DNA from: Melieria omissa
Lineage: Eukaryota; Arthropoda; Insecta; Diptera; Ulidiidae
Assembly: GCA_963971225.1 (NCBI GenBank)
Contig: OZ020267.1
Span: 152,077,920 to 152,141,919, forward strand
Direction of reading: 5' to 3'
DNA length: 64,000 nt
How positions within the stretch are numbered: the stretch's first letter is position 1; the number at the start of each line of letters is the position of its first letter. The notes under the pieces are model-generated. The model worked only from the letters and a program-made list of their open reading frames with translations, made no database searches and had not been told where the DNA came from. The position numbers were made by a program, and so were the translations under genes. Below, piece after piece: positions 1-12,871 of the stretch.

Positions 1-2939
1 ACACTTAATGAACATTTTCGTTGCCTGGCAACACTGGCAGCTCAGAGCGAGGAAGCAATCGCTGGTCTGGTCCTGAAGTCAGCGAAACGCTTTAAGGTGA
101 CATAACACAGACTGTGGCTAGTTTCTTGTCTATGCTGCCATTGTTGTTGTTGTGCCTGACCCATAACTGCCTTTAGTGGATTAAATAAAATTGTTTTGGG
201 GCAAAATTGACTTGTAAGAGGATTTCATTAGGCGTGACGAGTATTGTTTTCATGATGCTCGTTGAGGGTTGAGCACAGCAGCTGCTATTGTTGTTGGTGT
301 TTTTTCAGCCGCCAGCGTGTTCTCGAAGAAGAAAGGGTCTCTTACTCGCACACGTTGTGGCATCACATTACATTTGGGGGAAATTTTTATTTAATTAAGT
401 GACAGGCGCACGTTTCAACTCTCAACTAACTATTTGTGTGATTGTGTGTGTGTGTGTTCGTGACGCTTTGACGCTGTGTGGGTGGATGAAAAGTGATAGC
501 CGCCCAAAAGTAATTTGGCTGTCTTAAATTACAGCAATCTAAGTAAACTAATTTCGGCTGTTGAGGGCAATATCGACGAGAAATGAGCAAATCTGTGTGG
601 ACAGCAAATACGAGCTTCAGACAAGTGGGTTTGTGCAAACATACCAACAACCATACACACAAAGAAGCAATGAATGATTGCAGTAGTTGGCCTCTGTGTT
701 GGTTTGGCAGTGTCCAGAAAAGAGAGACGAGATGGCGTTGAATACAGCAGCGATGCAAACTCGAGTAAGCGAATTCCAATAAAAAGCAATGTTTGCTGTG
801 AAAAGGATGAAAGAAAACTGAACTTTGAATGGTGGCGTATAGTGAAAAACAGGGTGCTGCTGCAGCCGGCGGCAGACTTTGGCCTTAGAGCCGACTCAAT
901 GCGAAAATTGTAGGCATTGCACTGTGGCTGTGTGTGTGTAAGTAAATAAGTGTGAACTTGCTGCAGCGCATAAAACTGGTCAAAGACAGATAGAAGCAGC
1001 AATAGCGCTTTTATGCGCGCTTTGGGTGCTGTGCCCACTACACACACACACACATAAACGCACTCATAACAGTCTATCTTGCATAATGCTACCTGAGTGG
1101 ACGTGAGCAAATAAAAATGCGCCAAGAGCACAGTTGAGCAGTTTTTTGCAATGCTAGCAATGCGCTGCTTGGATTTTTAGTGGGTGTGAATGTGAAAGAA
1201 CGTTCTGAGAAGCTGTCATCAATTGCCATGTGGAGTGAGCGAAATTGTGTGTGTGAAAAAGTGCACTGAGCTTTAATGCGATCCTTGTTGAAAGTTGCTT
1301 GAATATGTGTGGAGTGGAAATTTCGCATAAGTCTAACTGAGTAGTTGTTCTTTAAGGAATTCTAGTACGCTACAGTATCTACTTCATTAAATCTCTCTTA
1401 AGAAATTATACTATGCCATGTGACGTGGACCTCCACATTTCCAATCCCACACTACCAACCTAACTAAATTTATTCTTATTTCTTTTCAAATTGCTGTAAC
1501 GTTAATGCTTAAAGCTGCATAAGCATCAACGTACGCACTCACACCCACACATAAACAAATCAGCAACACAAACACAACTGCACAAGTGGACAAGTGCGAG
1601 TAAGCGTGCGCATGAATTTCAATGAACCCACAATCACATGCAGACCAACTGACAGAGCAGCAGCAATAACAAAAACAACAACAAAAACATGTCGTTGTAG
1701 CAACAACAATAATAATTGAGTTGGCAGCCAACAGCAAACCAAGTGGACACCACTCACACACACAAATTCACACAATGCCAACGCAGCTGTGTGCCGCTGC
1801 CGGTGGAATGGCACCTTTGGCACCTGACAGCAGCCAACGGCGAACAACGAACAACGTGCAGCCACACGCCCTACGGTCGCGCGTGTCTGCCGCTGATGCT
1901 TTGCGGAGAGTTTGGCTATAATCTATGTTTGTTGTTGCATGTCGTTGTGTGCCAATGACATGTGATTTTAACTAATGACAGTTCGGGGCGTATTTATGTG
2001 GGGTGTTGCTGTTTGGTTGCTTGTGTCAACGCTAACAACACAAAAGCGCCAAAAAAAGCAAAGTAGAACGAGACAAAACAATTAAAAACGAAAACTGTCG
2101 AACGTTTCACACAGCACAGCAGCGAAAATACATGTACAGGTGCCATGTGTTGGCCGACCGTAGGGTCACCAGTCGGCGACTACACGCACGCACACACTGC
2201 ACTGAGTTAGAGCGCATTGTGCACGTTGGAGTGTTGTTGGTGTAAGGACATGACCTTACGGCCGACATAGTGCGACATAGGCGTATCCGTGCTGCCATTG
2301 TTGCCGACAGCAGCCAACAGTCGGCAGCATGCAAGTGTGACAGCGCACGCCTGGCGCAGTGTCAGTGCACGTGTCTGTCTAGCAGCGATAGGAATGTTGT
2401 ATGTGTCTATGTGTGTGTGTGTGTGTGCCTTTGGCAGTAAATGAAACTTTTCAAATATTTAAAACACTGCAGGCAGCAGCATTCCGAACAATATCCGCAG
2501 CGCTCAGTGCACGTGCACCGGCACCCATTGATGTGTCTATGCTGGCGATGTGTGTGTGTGGATTCTGTTTGCTTGTTTCGTGCACCTGTCACACGTACGG
2601 AAGCACACACACATACACCAATAGAGATGAACATTCTAGCCTTCGTTTGTGCGCTAACGTGCTCGCACTCGGAATTGCTGTTCTCAATATTTTTGATTGC
2701 TGCGGCAATGCGTGTTATCGATATTCACACCGGCAAAGTTTCATTGTTTGCTAAACTAACAACGCGGTTTTCATGCATCAATTAGATTAAAAAATTTATG
2801 AATATTTTTGCAGCATGTTCGTCGGTGTTCAGATTGAAGTGGCGTCAAATGTTGTTGGCATATTTTGGTGTAAGTCGAAATAGTATATATTTTGTGTAAA
2901 AATTGACTAAAACAATTTTTTATGACATCTTTTTTTTAT
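1..2939. other. Non-coding spacer, no gene seen
   Basis: This stretch holds GT/CA runs (for example about 2411-2427) and scattered TTG/CAA triplets. Open frames here are short, overlap each other on both strands and are rich in His-Thr or Cys-Val from the microsatellites. I see no conserved protein motif, RNA gene or transposon end. Confidence 0.6.
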
Positions 2940-4560
2940 ATTATTTTTTTATATTTTTTGGATGTATGAAAACATTTTTAAAATTTTATTTTTTTTTAAT
3001 TTTTAAAATTTTGATTTATTAAATTTTTTTAAATTATTACACTGTGCGTGAAATTTACCCTCAAAAATTCAGACGTAGGGGGACCTACAGAGCGACTTTT
3101 CATAGGTATACTGAGTTGAGATCCACCAGCCGTTTGGCTGGATTGGCTCTAGTTTAAGAGAAATCCGACTTTGAAGTTTGCTCATTTTAGTCAAGTTTGT
3201 CGCTTAAGTCTTCGAACGTTTAAATGCTAATAGATCCTAAATCGTTCCGAATATCGCTTTACTGTCTTCGGCAAGTTTGTAGATATTTTAACGACCAACA
3301 AATTTGCTTAAGACACCAATCCAAAAAAAATACATTCAAACTGTGTAATTGCGATATGTGAATTTTTTGTGCGCAGCGCAATGTGGCGTATGAGTGTCAT
3401 TTAATTAGATTTATATTAGAATAAAATGACACTCATACGCCACGTTGCGCTGCGCAAAAAAATTCACATATCGCAATTACACAGTCTGAATGTATCTTTT
3501 TTGGATTGGTGTCTTAAGAAAACTTGTTGGTCGTTAAAATATCTACAAACTTGCCGAAGACAGTAAAGCGATATTCGGAACGATTTAGGACCTATGAGCA
3601 TTTGAAAATGAGCAAACTTCAAAGTCGGTTTTCTATTAAACTAGAGCCAATCCAGCCAAACGGCTGGTGGATCTCAACTCAGTATACCTATGAAAACTCG
3701 CTCTGTAAGTTCCCCCCATGTCTGAATTTTCGACTTGCACAGTGTTATTAATTATTATTATTATTGTTATGTTTTGTATTTTTTTATTTATAAAAACATT
3801 TTTTGAATTAATTTTTTTTTTAATTTGGAAACTTTTAATTTATTTTAATTTTTTTTTAAATGTATTTCGAAAAGTTTTACTTTTTCTTAAACATTTTTAA
3901 AATTTATTTTTTTTTTAATTCTTAAAATTTTAATTTATTAAAATTAATTTGTTTGAAATTTTAATTTATTAAAATTTTTTTAGTTATTATTTTTTATTCT
4001 TATTATAGTTTTTATATATTTTTTTATTTATGAAAACATTTTTTAAATTAAAATTTGTTTTTAATTTTGAAAATTGTAATTTATTCAAAAATTTTTTTAA
4101 ATCTATTTCAAACAGTTGTATTGTTGTGTTTTTTAAACATTTTTAAAATTTACCTTTTTTTTACATTTTAATTTATTAAAATTTTTTTAATTAGTAATTT
4201 TGATTATTATTATAATTTTGTTATATTTTTTTATTTATGAAAAATTTTTTTAAATTAAAATTTGTTTTGAATTTTGAAAATTTTAATTTATTCAAAAATT
4301 GTTTTAAATCTATTTCAAAAAGTTGTACTTTTTTTTAAACATTTTTTAAATTAATTTTTTTTTTAATTTTTTAAATTTTAATTTATTAAACTTTTTTAAT
4401 TATAATTATTTATTGTTATTATTTTTTTTCGTATTGTTTTATTTATGATAACATTTTTGAAATTGAAATTTGTTTTTATTTTGAAAATTTTAATTTATTA
4501 AACAACTTTTTTTAAATCTATTTCAAAAAGTTTTACTTTTTCTTTTTAAAAAAACTCTTT
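2940..4560. repeat. AT-rich ~210-bp tandem satellite
   Basis: The DNA is almost pure A/T. It repeats a unit beginning with the phrase 'ttatttatgaaaacattttt' at about 3782, 4022, 4229 and 4438, giving periods of about 240, 207 and 209 bp. A further related partial copy lies at about 2940-3039, before the fold-back element that interrupts the array. Copies are diverged by small indels. No coding potential is present. Confidence 0.7.
3040..3744. mobile_element. Fold-back (long inverted repeat) DNA element
   Basis: Two arms, about 3040-3401 and 3424-3744, are reverse complements at roughly 90% identity and are separated by only about 22 bp. The left arm has about 35 extra bases near 3190-3225. 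The termini are CACTGTGC and GCACAGTG. The 6-bp sequence TTATTA flanks both sides (3034-3039 and 3745-3750), which suggests a target-site duplication, although the host DNA is so AT-rich that chance cannot be excluded. The element carries no transposase and is a non-autonomous MITE. The superfamily is not assigned. It interrupts the AT-rich satellite, so it is younger than the array. Confidence 0.8.
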
Positions 4561-7017
4561 CATTACTTACTTGTTGCTGTTGAATATTAAAAACGAATTC
4601 ATATACAATGGTTTAAAGTACACTGCAAAGAAAAGAAGAAGAAGAAGAAGGCGATTTAATAATTTCATTTTAGAAAAAATTTTCAACATGTTTTAATAGG
4701 ATTTCTATACAAATTTGGCCCAAATCTGCTTATTAAGCTGCTTATTGAGCTGCAAAAGCTGCTTATTGAGGCCAATGGAGAAAGTTGCGCTCACTGGAAA
4801 ACGCCTCAAAGTTGTGAAACTCTGCGCCAGCCACAGACTGGCAGCCAGCGGAAAGGCATTCTACAGTTCAGACGTATAGAGAGATAGTCCGACGTCAGCG
4901 CTGTGCTCCTTTTAATTAAACTCAACGGCGGCCGTGGCAGCGCCACTCTATCAGCATTTACTTTAACTCATTTAAAGTTTTGCATACGGCCGGCGCCATT
5001 CAGAGCGACTGCTAGTTAATCAAAAATTACAATAACAATAGCAACAAGTAGAGCCATGAGTTGCAGTAACAATGCGCACAACAATAGCAGCAACAGTGGG
5101 CAGCTAACATTACAGCAAATAAGCTAACAAAAGCCAATAAGGTGGGCGGGGCAGCGGCAAGGAATTGCTGAAAGAAAAGTTTTTCTGCTGCGCTCTGGTT
5201 TCATATATCGATTGTTCTGTATGTTTTTGTTGTTGTTGTTGTTGTTGTTGCGTTGTCTTCCGCAAGAGGCGTGCGCGCACACACCTTTCAACATGCGCCA
5301 CACAAACGAGCGTTGTATTGCGATGTAGTGGGCTTTCAGGCGCTGGCGCAGGGCGCACGTGTGTTGGCAGGAGGGCAGCAGGCGAGTGGGTATGAGTAGA
5401 CGACAAAGCAGGAGGAACATTTTACTGCCATTCCACTTGGCACCCCTTGGCTGCCAGCCTCTGCTTCACCCACTTAGCCGCAGCCGCTTGCAAAATCTTA
5501 TTAACAGCGCATAGAGATTTTTTGCTGCTTCTTATCGCGCGGGAAATTCTTTCTTTTGGTGTTCGGTTTTTTGCTCGTTCCCAGCTGTGTCGACTGCGCG
5601 GATTTCGCTACATAAAATAATTGATGCGCCGCTGAGGATTTTCAGCCATCACGCAGAAAGCAGCGAACACTAATGCCGCAACTCGCAGGGCCACCGGGAC
5701 GTATACGTAACAATACGAAGCAGCGACGCTGCTGCTTGGCTTTAATAGTTGCGCCAGTGAGGGGTTAAAGCGACTAGCAGTTAGGATGAAGGCAAGCAAG
5801 CAAAGCATATGCTTAGGCGCAGGTGCCCTAATATATGACAACAACAATAAAAAGCATTCGAGCGTACACAGCGCAAAATAAATGCGCTACCTCGCAGCAT
5901 AGACAGCGGAGCGGAGCAGACATGTTGTGTGTGTGTTGTTGTTGGTGTGTGTGTTATTGTTGATGGTGATGGCAATGGCACAAAGGTAGTGGTAACACCT
6001 AATCAAGGTAATTTCGCTCACTACATGTTCGGGCTTAATCGCAGCCAGCGCGGTGGTCGTTGCTGTTGTTGCCGCCGCTGCTCTTGCTGCTATTATTATT
6101 ATTATTATTATTGCTGTTAGCATTGTGCGGCTGCACGTTTTTGTGTTCAGTGTGATGTCTTTGGGTTTTTGGCTTTTTTGTGTTTGTGTGTGTGTGTGTT
6201 TGATGGGTCCTTTAAGCCATTGTTTTGCGCGCGCATTGTGTTGTTCATTGTTTTGTCTCTTTCTATGTTCTGTGTTCTGTGTCTGCCTGCCTATGTGCAC
6301 TTTATTCGTAGCTGTTTATCTGGGCATTTATTTGTTTGTTGTTGCTTGGCACATTTTGGCAATTGTTTCTGCTATGGTTGGGGCAATTATTGCCACTGCA
6401 GCGCGGCTAATGTTGCTGCTGTTGCTATCTAATGGCCCTAAGAGCCTCTGCAGTCTGCTGCTATCACTGTCCATATATCTGTGTGTGTTTGTATTTTATG
6501 TAGATGTCCTTACTATGTGTGTGTTTGTGTTTTTGTAAGCACTGAGTGTGAGTGGGGCCATAAATCATTCGATGGGATTTATTCGCCTTGTTCTGCTTTG
6601 GCTGCTCACTGCAAAGGCTTTTAGATTTTCTTCCTAACCCTCCCCAACCCTCGGCCATCACTGCATCGAGCTTGTGTTAATGAATGTGTTTCTATGCTTG
6701 TCTCTCTGTGTCTGTGTGTCTGTGTGTGTGTGTGAGTGTGTTGTTAAGGCGTTAGCCAAATCCATGTTGCAGCATTTTTGGCTCAGCTTTTGCTGAGCTG
6801 GTTTTGCTGTCAAGTCAGTTTTATGGATGTTCGAGCAATATTTTAAAATCTGCCAAAAATAAAAGCGATTTTTCTTTCAGCAAAGAGGTTGTAAAAGGCA
6901 TTAGGCAGTTTGAGATATCACTGCGTTTGGAATTTTTTCAGCCTGCTAACATTTTGTTCTCCAACTCTGACTGGTTTTATGGGAAAACGCATTGCTTCAA
7001 CTAAATAGAGATAACTA
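4561..7017. other. Non-coding spacer with simple repeats
   Basis: Contents are an AAG run (4631-4650), a TTG run (about 5228-5250), a TTA run (about 6090-6112) and GT runs (about 6182-6200 and 6717-6733). The open frames translate to poly-Cys/Val or poly-Gln from these runs and are not convincing. No host gene is seen. Confidence 0.6.
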
Positions 7018-7268
7018 CAACAATTTTATAAAAATAAGCAAGAGTTTCAATTCAATGTCGCAAAAGTAGTCACTCAACTTTTGACTAAATTTTGTAAAAT
7101 GGCAGCGCTTGTTGAATATTGCCAGACAAACAATTTTATATAAATCAAACAATTTTATATAAATAAGCCGGAGTTTCAATTCAATTTCGCAAAAGTACTC
7201 ACTCAACTTTTGACCTCAGCAACATTTCTAATTTTTGTAAAATGGCTGCACTCGTTAAATATTGCCAG
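7018..7268. repeat. Direct duplication, ~139-bp period
   Basis: The block around 7018-7125 is repeated at about 7151-7268. The phrase 'gagtttcaattcaat' occurs at 7032 and 7171, followed in both copies by 'tcgcaaaagta', 'tcactcaacttttgac' and 'attttgtaaaatgg'. The second copy has a short insertion of about 15 bp. It looks like a local tandem duplication. Confidence 0.75.
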
Positions 7269-8405
7269 CACTTTGGATCAAAGGTCTCACGCCCTTTACA
7301 TTGCTTCTTGTTTTTCATATTTGTGCACCACGTCTGCAAAACTTGGCAAACATTCGCTGCCAGCCTTCGCATTTGCCTCATTTTCCTTACATGTTGCTGT
7401 CCTTTTGCGCGTCGCTGTTGCACTGCCAGCGCTTACAACGAAAATTACACCCACTTAATGTTCATAATGACCTCATGCATGCACATCCCCAGTGCGCCGC
7501 CTTCAATACACGAACACACACACTCTCACTCATACTCACTCAAGCACACGAATCGCACACCGAACACAAGCAAAGTCTGCATGTTAGATACACACACACA
7601 CACCCACTGGCAATTATGTGAATATTCGCCAGCGCCTACAATATGTTCCGTCTGTCCGTCCTTCACTCCCAACGCTGTGACGTTTTTCCCCCTTTTCGTT
7701 TTCTTCACAATTTCTCAAGTCTTCGTCCTTATGCGTTTCTTTTGTATTTGCTGTCTTTGTGCTGCGTTTTTAGTGCTTTTCTTACAACGTTGGCGGCCAC
7801 GCGTTGCGCTTCAAAGGACATTCATGCAGCGCAGCAGCCTTGCATACTTTTACATAGAAGTGGCAAAGACGACAGTCGCCTCAAACCAGGCTGTGTGCCT
7901 CGGTCTCAGTGTCCTTCTGGGGCTGCTGCTGCTTTCCGCTTTCCGTTGGTGGGTGCTTCAAGGCTCTTTTATTGGTCGCTTTTTGGTCTCACTCTCTCAC
8001 CATTCGTTTATTTTTATTGTTTTTGCCTTTTGTGCGTTTGCTTCTTCATTTATTGTTCTTGTATTGTTTGCTGTCTTCGCCTTTTGCCACTGGCCGCTGC
8101 ATCTGCCTACACGTATGCGTGCAACATTGATTGTTATTCGTTGCAGCATCTTAGGCGCTACAGCAGACCGTCCTCACAGCCACTGGAGACGAATGTGGGT
8201 GGGTGGAACAAAATGCAAATTGCTGGCTGCGACTCGTTCATTGTTATTTGTTCAAGCCAAATGTTCTTGTCAATTGTTGTTATTATTTTATATTTTGTTG
8301 TTGCCATACCATACAGGTTATTGTGGCCAATTTATTACTAAGCTATTTTTTTGTTGTTGTTGTTGTATGCTTTTGCTGTCGTTGCTATTTCATGTTGTGA
8401 AGTGA
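7242..8405 (+). other. Long open frame of doubtful coding value (387 codons)
   Basis: This is the longest ATG-initiated open frame in the window (387 codons). Its composition argues against a gene. It contains His-Thr and His-Ser runs derived from CA microsatellites, then long Phe/Leu/Cys/Val stretches that simply translate T/C-rich DNA. Two other frames are open over much of the same interval. Hydrophobic stretches around residues 145-185 and 215-280 would score as membrane segments, but any T-rich DNA does this. I recognise no family motif and see no flanking exon structure. Its ATG lies inside the second copy of a tandem duplication. I list it only because the length is unusual, and I think it is spurious. 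Confidence 0.1.
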
Positions 8406-11289
8406 TGTCCTGATGAATGTTGCCACTTTTTGTTGTTGTGCTACTGTTTTAGTTGCCTTCACTTGCTTTTGCTGCTTTGTTCAGTTCTTCAGTTCTCTTG
8501 TGCATTGCATTGTTGTTGGTTGTTGTTGTAACCACAATGTTAAGTAGCTTTTTCCACAGTGCCCATTGTTGCTTATTACTTTTTATTGTGTTGCACTTGT
8601 AGTCCAAAGTTTTCTCCACGTATGTCTGTGTATGTGTGTGGGTTACCACATAAACCGCAATAACAGTAAAAATATGAAGCACTCTTTTCATGTCCATCCC
8701 CTTTGTTGTTGATGCGAGCAACGTGCTTCACTTCCGCCGAGTTTTCCCATTAATTGCCACAAACAAAATTTGCGCGCGCAACAATTTATGACAAACCTAC
8801 TCTGACCTGCTGCAGCCATCCCAGAGTTGATTACACTCACATTTGCAAAGCATCAACACAACCACAAGGCCGCCCCGCACTTGATCACATTTGCGCAAAT
8901 ATGGCAACACTGGCCACACGGCAAACTTTGCCACATAAATTTCACAAACAGCGCCCATTGCCGTTAGTCAATTACCGTTTGCCGCCCTTCCTCGCTCTTC
9001 GCTCTCTGCTTCCACTGACAGACGCTGCAACATTTTCCCATTTGTTGCGACATTCCATGCACGTTGGTGTAGGCCGCCACAGTTACTCACTACATAAGTC
9101 AATCAATCAATCAATCACTCAATAACTCGAGCATTTTGCCAATGAGCGGCGCATTGCTCCGCCCGAGGCACAACGCAGCTCGGCTTCTGTTCTCAACACT
9201 TGACGCTCCATTTTGCTGGGCGAGCGATTTAGTGGCACTTGTGCGAATGTGTTGGTGTGTGCAGGTCACACAATACACACACACACACACACACGTACGA
9301 ATAGTTAGGTGTTTGTGAGTGGGCGAAAAAAATCATGTAAAAAAAGCACAAAGCGTCGAAGCGTTGAATGCTTAAGCTGAAATCGTGTGTGTGGGTGCAC
9401 TTGGTTTGTTTGTGTTAGTGAGCACTGAGTGCAGAGCAGTAAATTTAACTTTCCTTCCTTCCTTTGGTCGAGTGTTGCTCGGAATTGATGTCATGCACTG
9501 CCGTTCGCTGTTGATTTTGAATTTTACAACAATGAACTGCTATACAATAACAATAACAAAAATTAAAAAAAAAACATATTTTGCTAAAAACCATCTCGCA
9601 GTTCAGTTCAGATTAGTTGGCAACAAAGTGAAAAATGCAATTAACGGCCACTCAAACTGACTTTGAGTTAGATGGAAAATGTTGGAAAAAGTTTTGCAAT
9701 TTGAATAAAAAATTATAAAAAATAAAACATACTTTCAACAAAAGTTAAAGCTACATGGTTTCACCACAATAAATATGAATTTATCTAATCTTATCTAACT
9801 TGCAGCGACCATTCATACTTCAAAAGATTTATTTCTACATCGTTATGCTTCTGTAATTTTCGCCTACAGTGACCAGGCGAATTCCTTTAGCCAGTCAACT
9901 GATTGGTGTTGTATGCCAAGTATTCATTTCAAAGCCATCTAAATAAATTGAATAAAAATCCCTCGTAATGGCAGCGCAAATGTGTCGCCACACAACAAAC
10001 CAAAAGCCCCCAGATTGCGCACCGCAGCTGCTGTCAAGTGGCAGCAAACATGGCCGCGCAATTGAAAATGATGCAAGGTATAGCACAACAACAACAACAC
10101 CAAAAACCACAACAACTATAATATAAAATAAAGCAAATATCAAAGCAGCATGGCGGAGCAAATCCTTGCGCGAACAGCGGCGAGTGCGTGCAACAAGGAG
10201 CCGCAAGCGAGTGCGAATGCGGCAACAAGAGCGCGCGCTGCCAAAATGGAAATAAATTGCCAGCGAAATCTGAAATAAATCGCAATAATGACAGCTTTTC
10301 ATCACTGCGCGACTGAAGAGCGTCAAGTGAAGGCAGCAGGCAGGTGGAGTCGAAAGTAGCGAGACGCCTTGCAGCGACGCCGTCGTTGCCGTGTAGACGC
10401 CCACAAGTGGAAGATAAAGAAGCAGCAACGGCAGAAGCAGCAGCTTAAGCAGGCAGGCAAGCAGCTTAAGCCAGAGCGACAGCTCGACGGACCACGTTGG
10501 CTGAAAACGAGGAAATGACGAATGAGAATGCAAACTAAGCTTCGGCTAATCGAAGCGGCAAGTGGCAAAGTGCAAGTGGGCTGGTTGGCTGCGCATTGCA
10601 CGGCAGCTTACTTTCACAGCAAGGAACTTGAGCAACAACAATGGGAAAATTGCAAATGAAGGTTTAACAAAATGTACAACGACAAAGGCTGAACAATGGT
10701 TAAGGCGATGAAAAGTGGAGTTGAGTTAATTAAAAGTGCAAAAAGTGCTGCACTGCTGGCTGGTCACGTATTAAAAAATTCCACGCCCCCACTGTGAGTT
10801 ACTCTTCAAAATTGAAGATTTTAAAGAGCCCCAAATTTTATACTTTGGTTTTGCTATTTTTCAACTAAAACACCCTGTATGCAGCCATTATCGACTGGTG
10901 TGAAAAAAGCCAGATTTTGTGCGCTCATTCGGTCGCTGTGTTGCTGCAGTCACCATGACGGCATGAAAATTGCATTGAAAGCACACAATGGCGCAGTGTG
11001 CAGGTGTGTTGGCGGATTTATCTGCCACCAGCAGCTGCAGCTACGAGCAGTCAACGATACAAAGAAGTCAACAACAGCAACAACAACAACAGCTGCTGCC
11101 AACTATAAACTGTGCATTTAGGGATGCATTCACCCATACAAAGAAGCTGTGCAGCCAATCAGGTTGACTATTGTGCGCGACTTGAAGTGGGGGAGTGAAA
11201 GTGTGGAAGGAGCAAAAAAGTAGAAGAAATCTGGAGTGAATATGTTAAAAGCAGCTGGTACGAATGGATAAGAAAACATGAATAATGAT
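8406..11289. other. Non-coding spacer
   Basis: Contents are TTG/CAA-rich DNA, a TCAA tetranucleotide run (about 9099-9116), a CA run (about 9275-9294) and CAA/CAG-rich DNA at about 10085-10460. No protein motif, transposon terminus or RNA gene was recognised. Confidence 0.55.
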
Positions 11290-12256
11290 GGAAGGAAGAA
11301 CTGTGAAAAATTAAAAAAAAAAGATGGAAAACAAGATATAAGACTCGAGAGAAATAAGATGTAAGAAAGATAAGCAAAATTAAATCAGAGGGAGAAATAA
11401 GAATTAAAAAATCTATTCTTTGTTTAGTAAAATTTTTGTTTAAAAGAGTATAAGCAAATATTTTATATACTCAGAAGAAATGTGAAAAATTCAAGAAGAT
11501 GGAAGATGAAAAAAGATGAAAAACCAAAAATAAAATATTAGAGAAATATGATAGAAGGAAGATAATCCAAAATTAAATCAAAGAGAGAGAAAAAATATAT
11601 TAAAAAATTCGTCCATTGTTCGATGCAATTTTCGTTTAAAAAAGTATTAGAAAATATTTTATATGCACAGAAGAAATGTGAAAAATTAAAAAAGATGGAT
11701 GTTGAAAAAAGATGAAAACAGTAAATAAAACATAAGAGAAATATGTTATAAGAGATATAAGCAAAATTAAATCAAAGAGAGAGAAAAAATTAATTAAAAA
11801 ATTCGTCCTTTGTTCGATTCAATTTTTTTTTAAGTACAGTGGTGTATGGATATAGTGAACTAATTATTGCAAGGCCTGTTCACTGTATTGAGGTTGTTCA
11901 CTACATAAAGGTCAAAATTTTTGTTCAAAAACTCGTTTTATTTGCTTGAAATACACTTTTTGTTTTTTGCTTGAAAACTTTTTTTTATAGTTAGATGCTC
12001 GATGTCAAAATTTGGGTGTTCACTATATCGAGGTGTTCATTATATAGGGGGTTCACTATAACCAGAAACGACTGTATAAACAAGTATTTTATATGCACAG
12101 AAGAAATGTGAAAAATTAAAGTAGATGTAAAACAAGAGATAAGAGATGAGAGAAATAAGATATAAGAGATGTGAGCAAAGTTTAATCAGAGAGAGAGAGA
12201 AATAAGAAATAAAGAAACCATCCTTTGTTCGATGAAATTTTTGTTTAAAAAGACAT
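11290..12256. repeat. ~190-bp purine-rich minisatellite, four copies
   Basis: The anchor 'tgtgaaaaatt' occurs at about 11302, 11481, 11677 and 12107. The spacings are 179 and 196 bp, then 430 bp. The last falls to about 190 bp once the inserted 238-bp MITE plus its 2-bp duplication are removed. Units share 'ttaaatcaaagagagagaaa', 'ttgttcgat' and 'ttttatatgcacagaag'. No coding function is evident. Confidence 0.8.
11837..12074. mobile_element. pogo/Tigger-like MITE
   Basis: The element is 238 bp and is flanked by TA on both sides (11835-11836 and 12075-12076). Imperfect terminal inverted repeats of 24 bp span 11837-11860 and 12051-12074. Both begin CAGT and end with the identical ATAGTGAAC. 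The CAGT start with a TA duplication is typical of pogo/Tigger elements. Further 'gttcact' motifs lie just inside each end. Neighbouring minisatellite units show the uninterrupted site, which supports the boundaries. There is no transposase, so it is non-autonomous. Confidence 0.8.
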
Positions 12257-12348
12257 TTAAAAAGAATTTAGCTTAAAATAGAAAAATATGTAAAAATAAA
12301 AAAGTGAAATCACATCTTCATTTTACAAAATTAAAAGACTAACTTTAA

Positions 12349-12867
12349 CCCTTTCGGTTATTCTATGCCATATGGCATAGTCTCTTTTTAGTGCCTGTTT
12401 TAGGTCAAAACCTTGTGAATACTATATTTTTAAATTTTTGTATTTTTCTCTGAAGGTTTTTATATCAAATAATGAAAAAAATATTTTGATTAGTATACCA
12501 AGTAAATTGTAAGGGCTCAGAAAGTGCGCAGTCCTATCGAGCTGCGTATTTTACAAAAACAGGTCACTTCGTACTTTTATTTATTTTATTACAAAAATCA
12601 ATTTATTTCATAGGCTTATGTAAGTAATCTAGTAGGTATTTATTGCTTTAATAAGTGTAAAAAAAGTTAGATCCCAAATATATTTCACTAAGGCTGTACG
12701 ATTTTTTTTATTTTTTACTATGCCATATTTCATGATGCCCAAAAACCACTTTTTCGAACAATATTTAAAAAAATGACTTTTGATTATTCATTATGTAGGC
12801 ATAAACAGTAATAAAATGGAAAATAATGACTTTTAAAGTTAAAAACAAAAAAGAAGTACCGAAAGGG
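12349..12867. mobile_element. TTAA-flanked piggyBac-type MITE (family A)
   Basis: The 519-bp element is bounded by TTAA on both sides (12345-12348 and 12868-12871). The termini are CCCTTTCGGT and ACCGAAAGGG, an exact 10-bp inverted repeat extended by a few mismatched bases. TTAA duplication and a CCC start fit the piggyBac superfamily. An internal perfect palindrome, 'tatgccatatggcata', lies at about 12363-12378 with a partial echo near 12718. There is no transposase. Confidence 0.85.
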
Positions 12868-12871
12868 TTAA

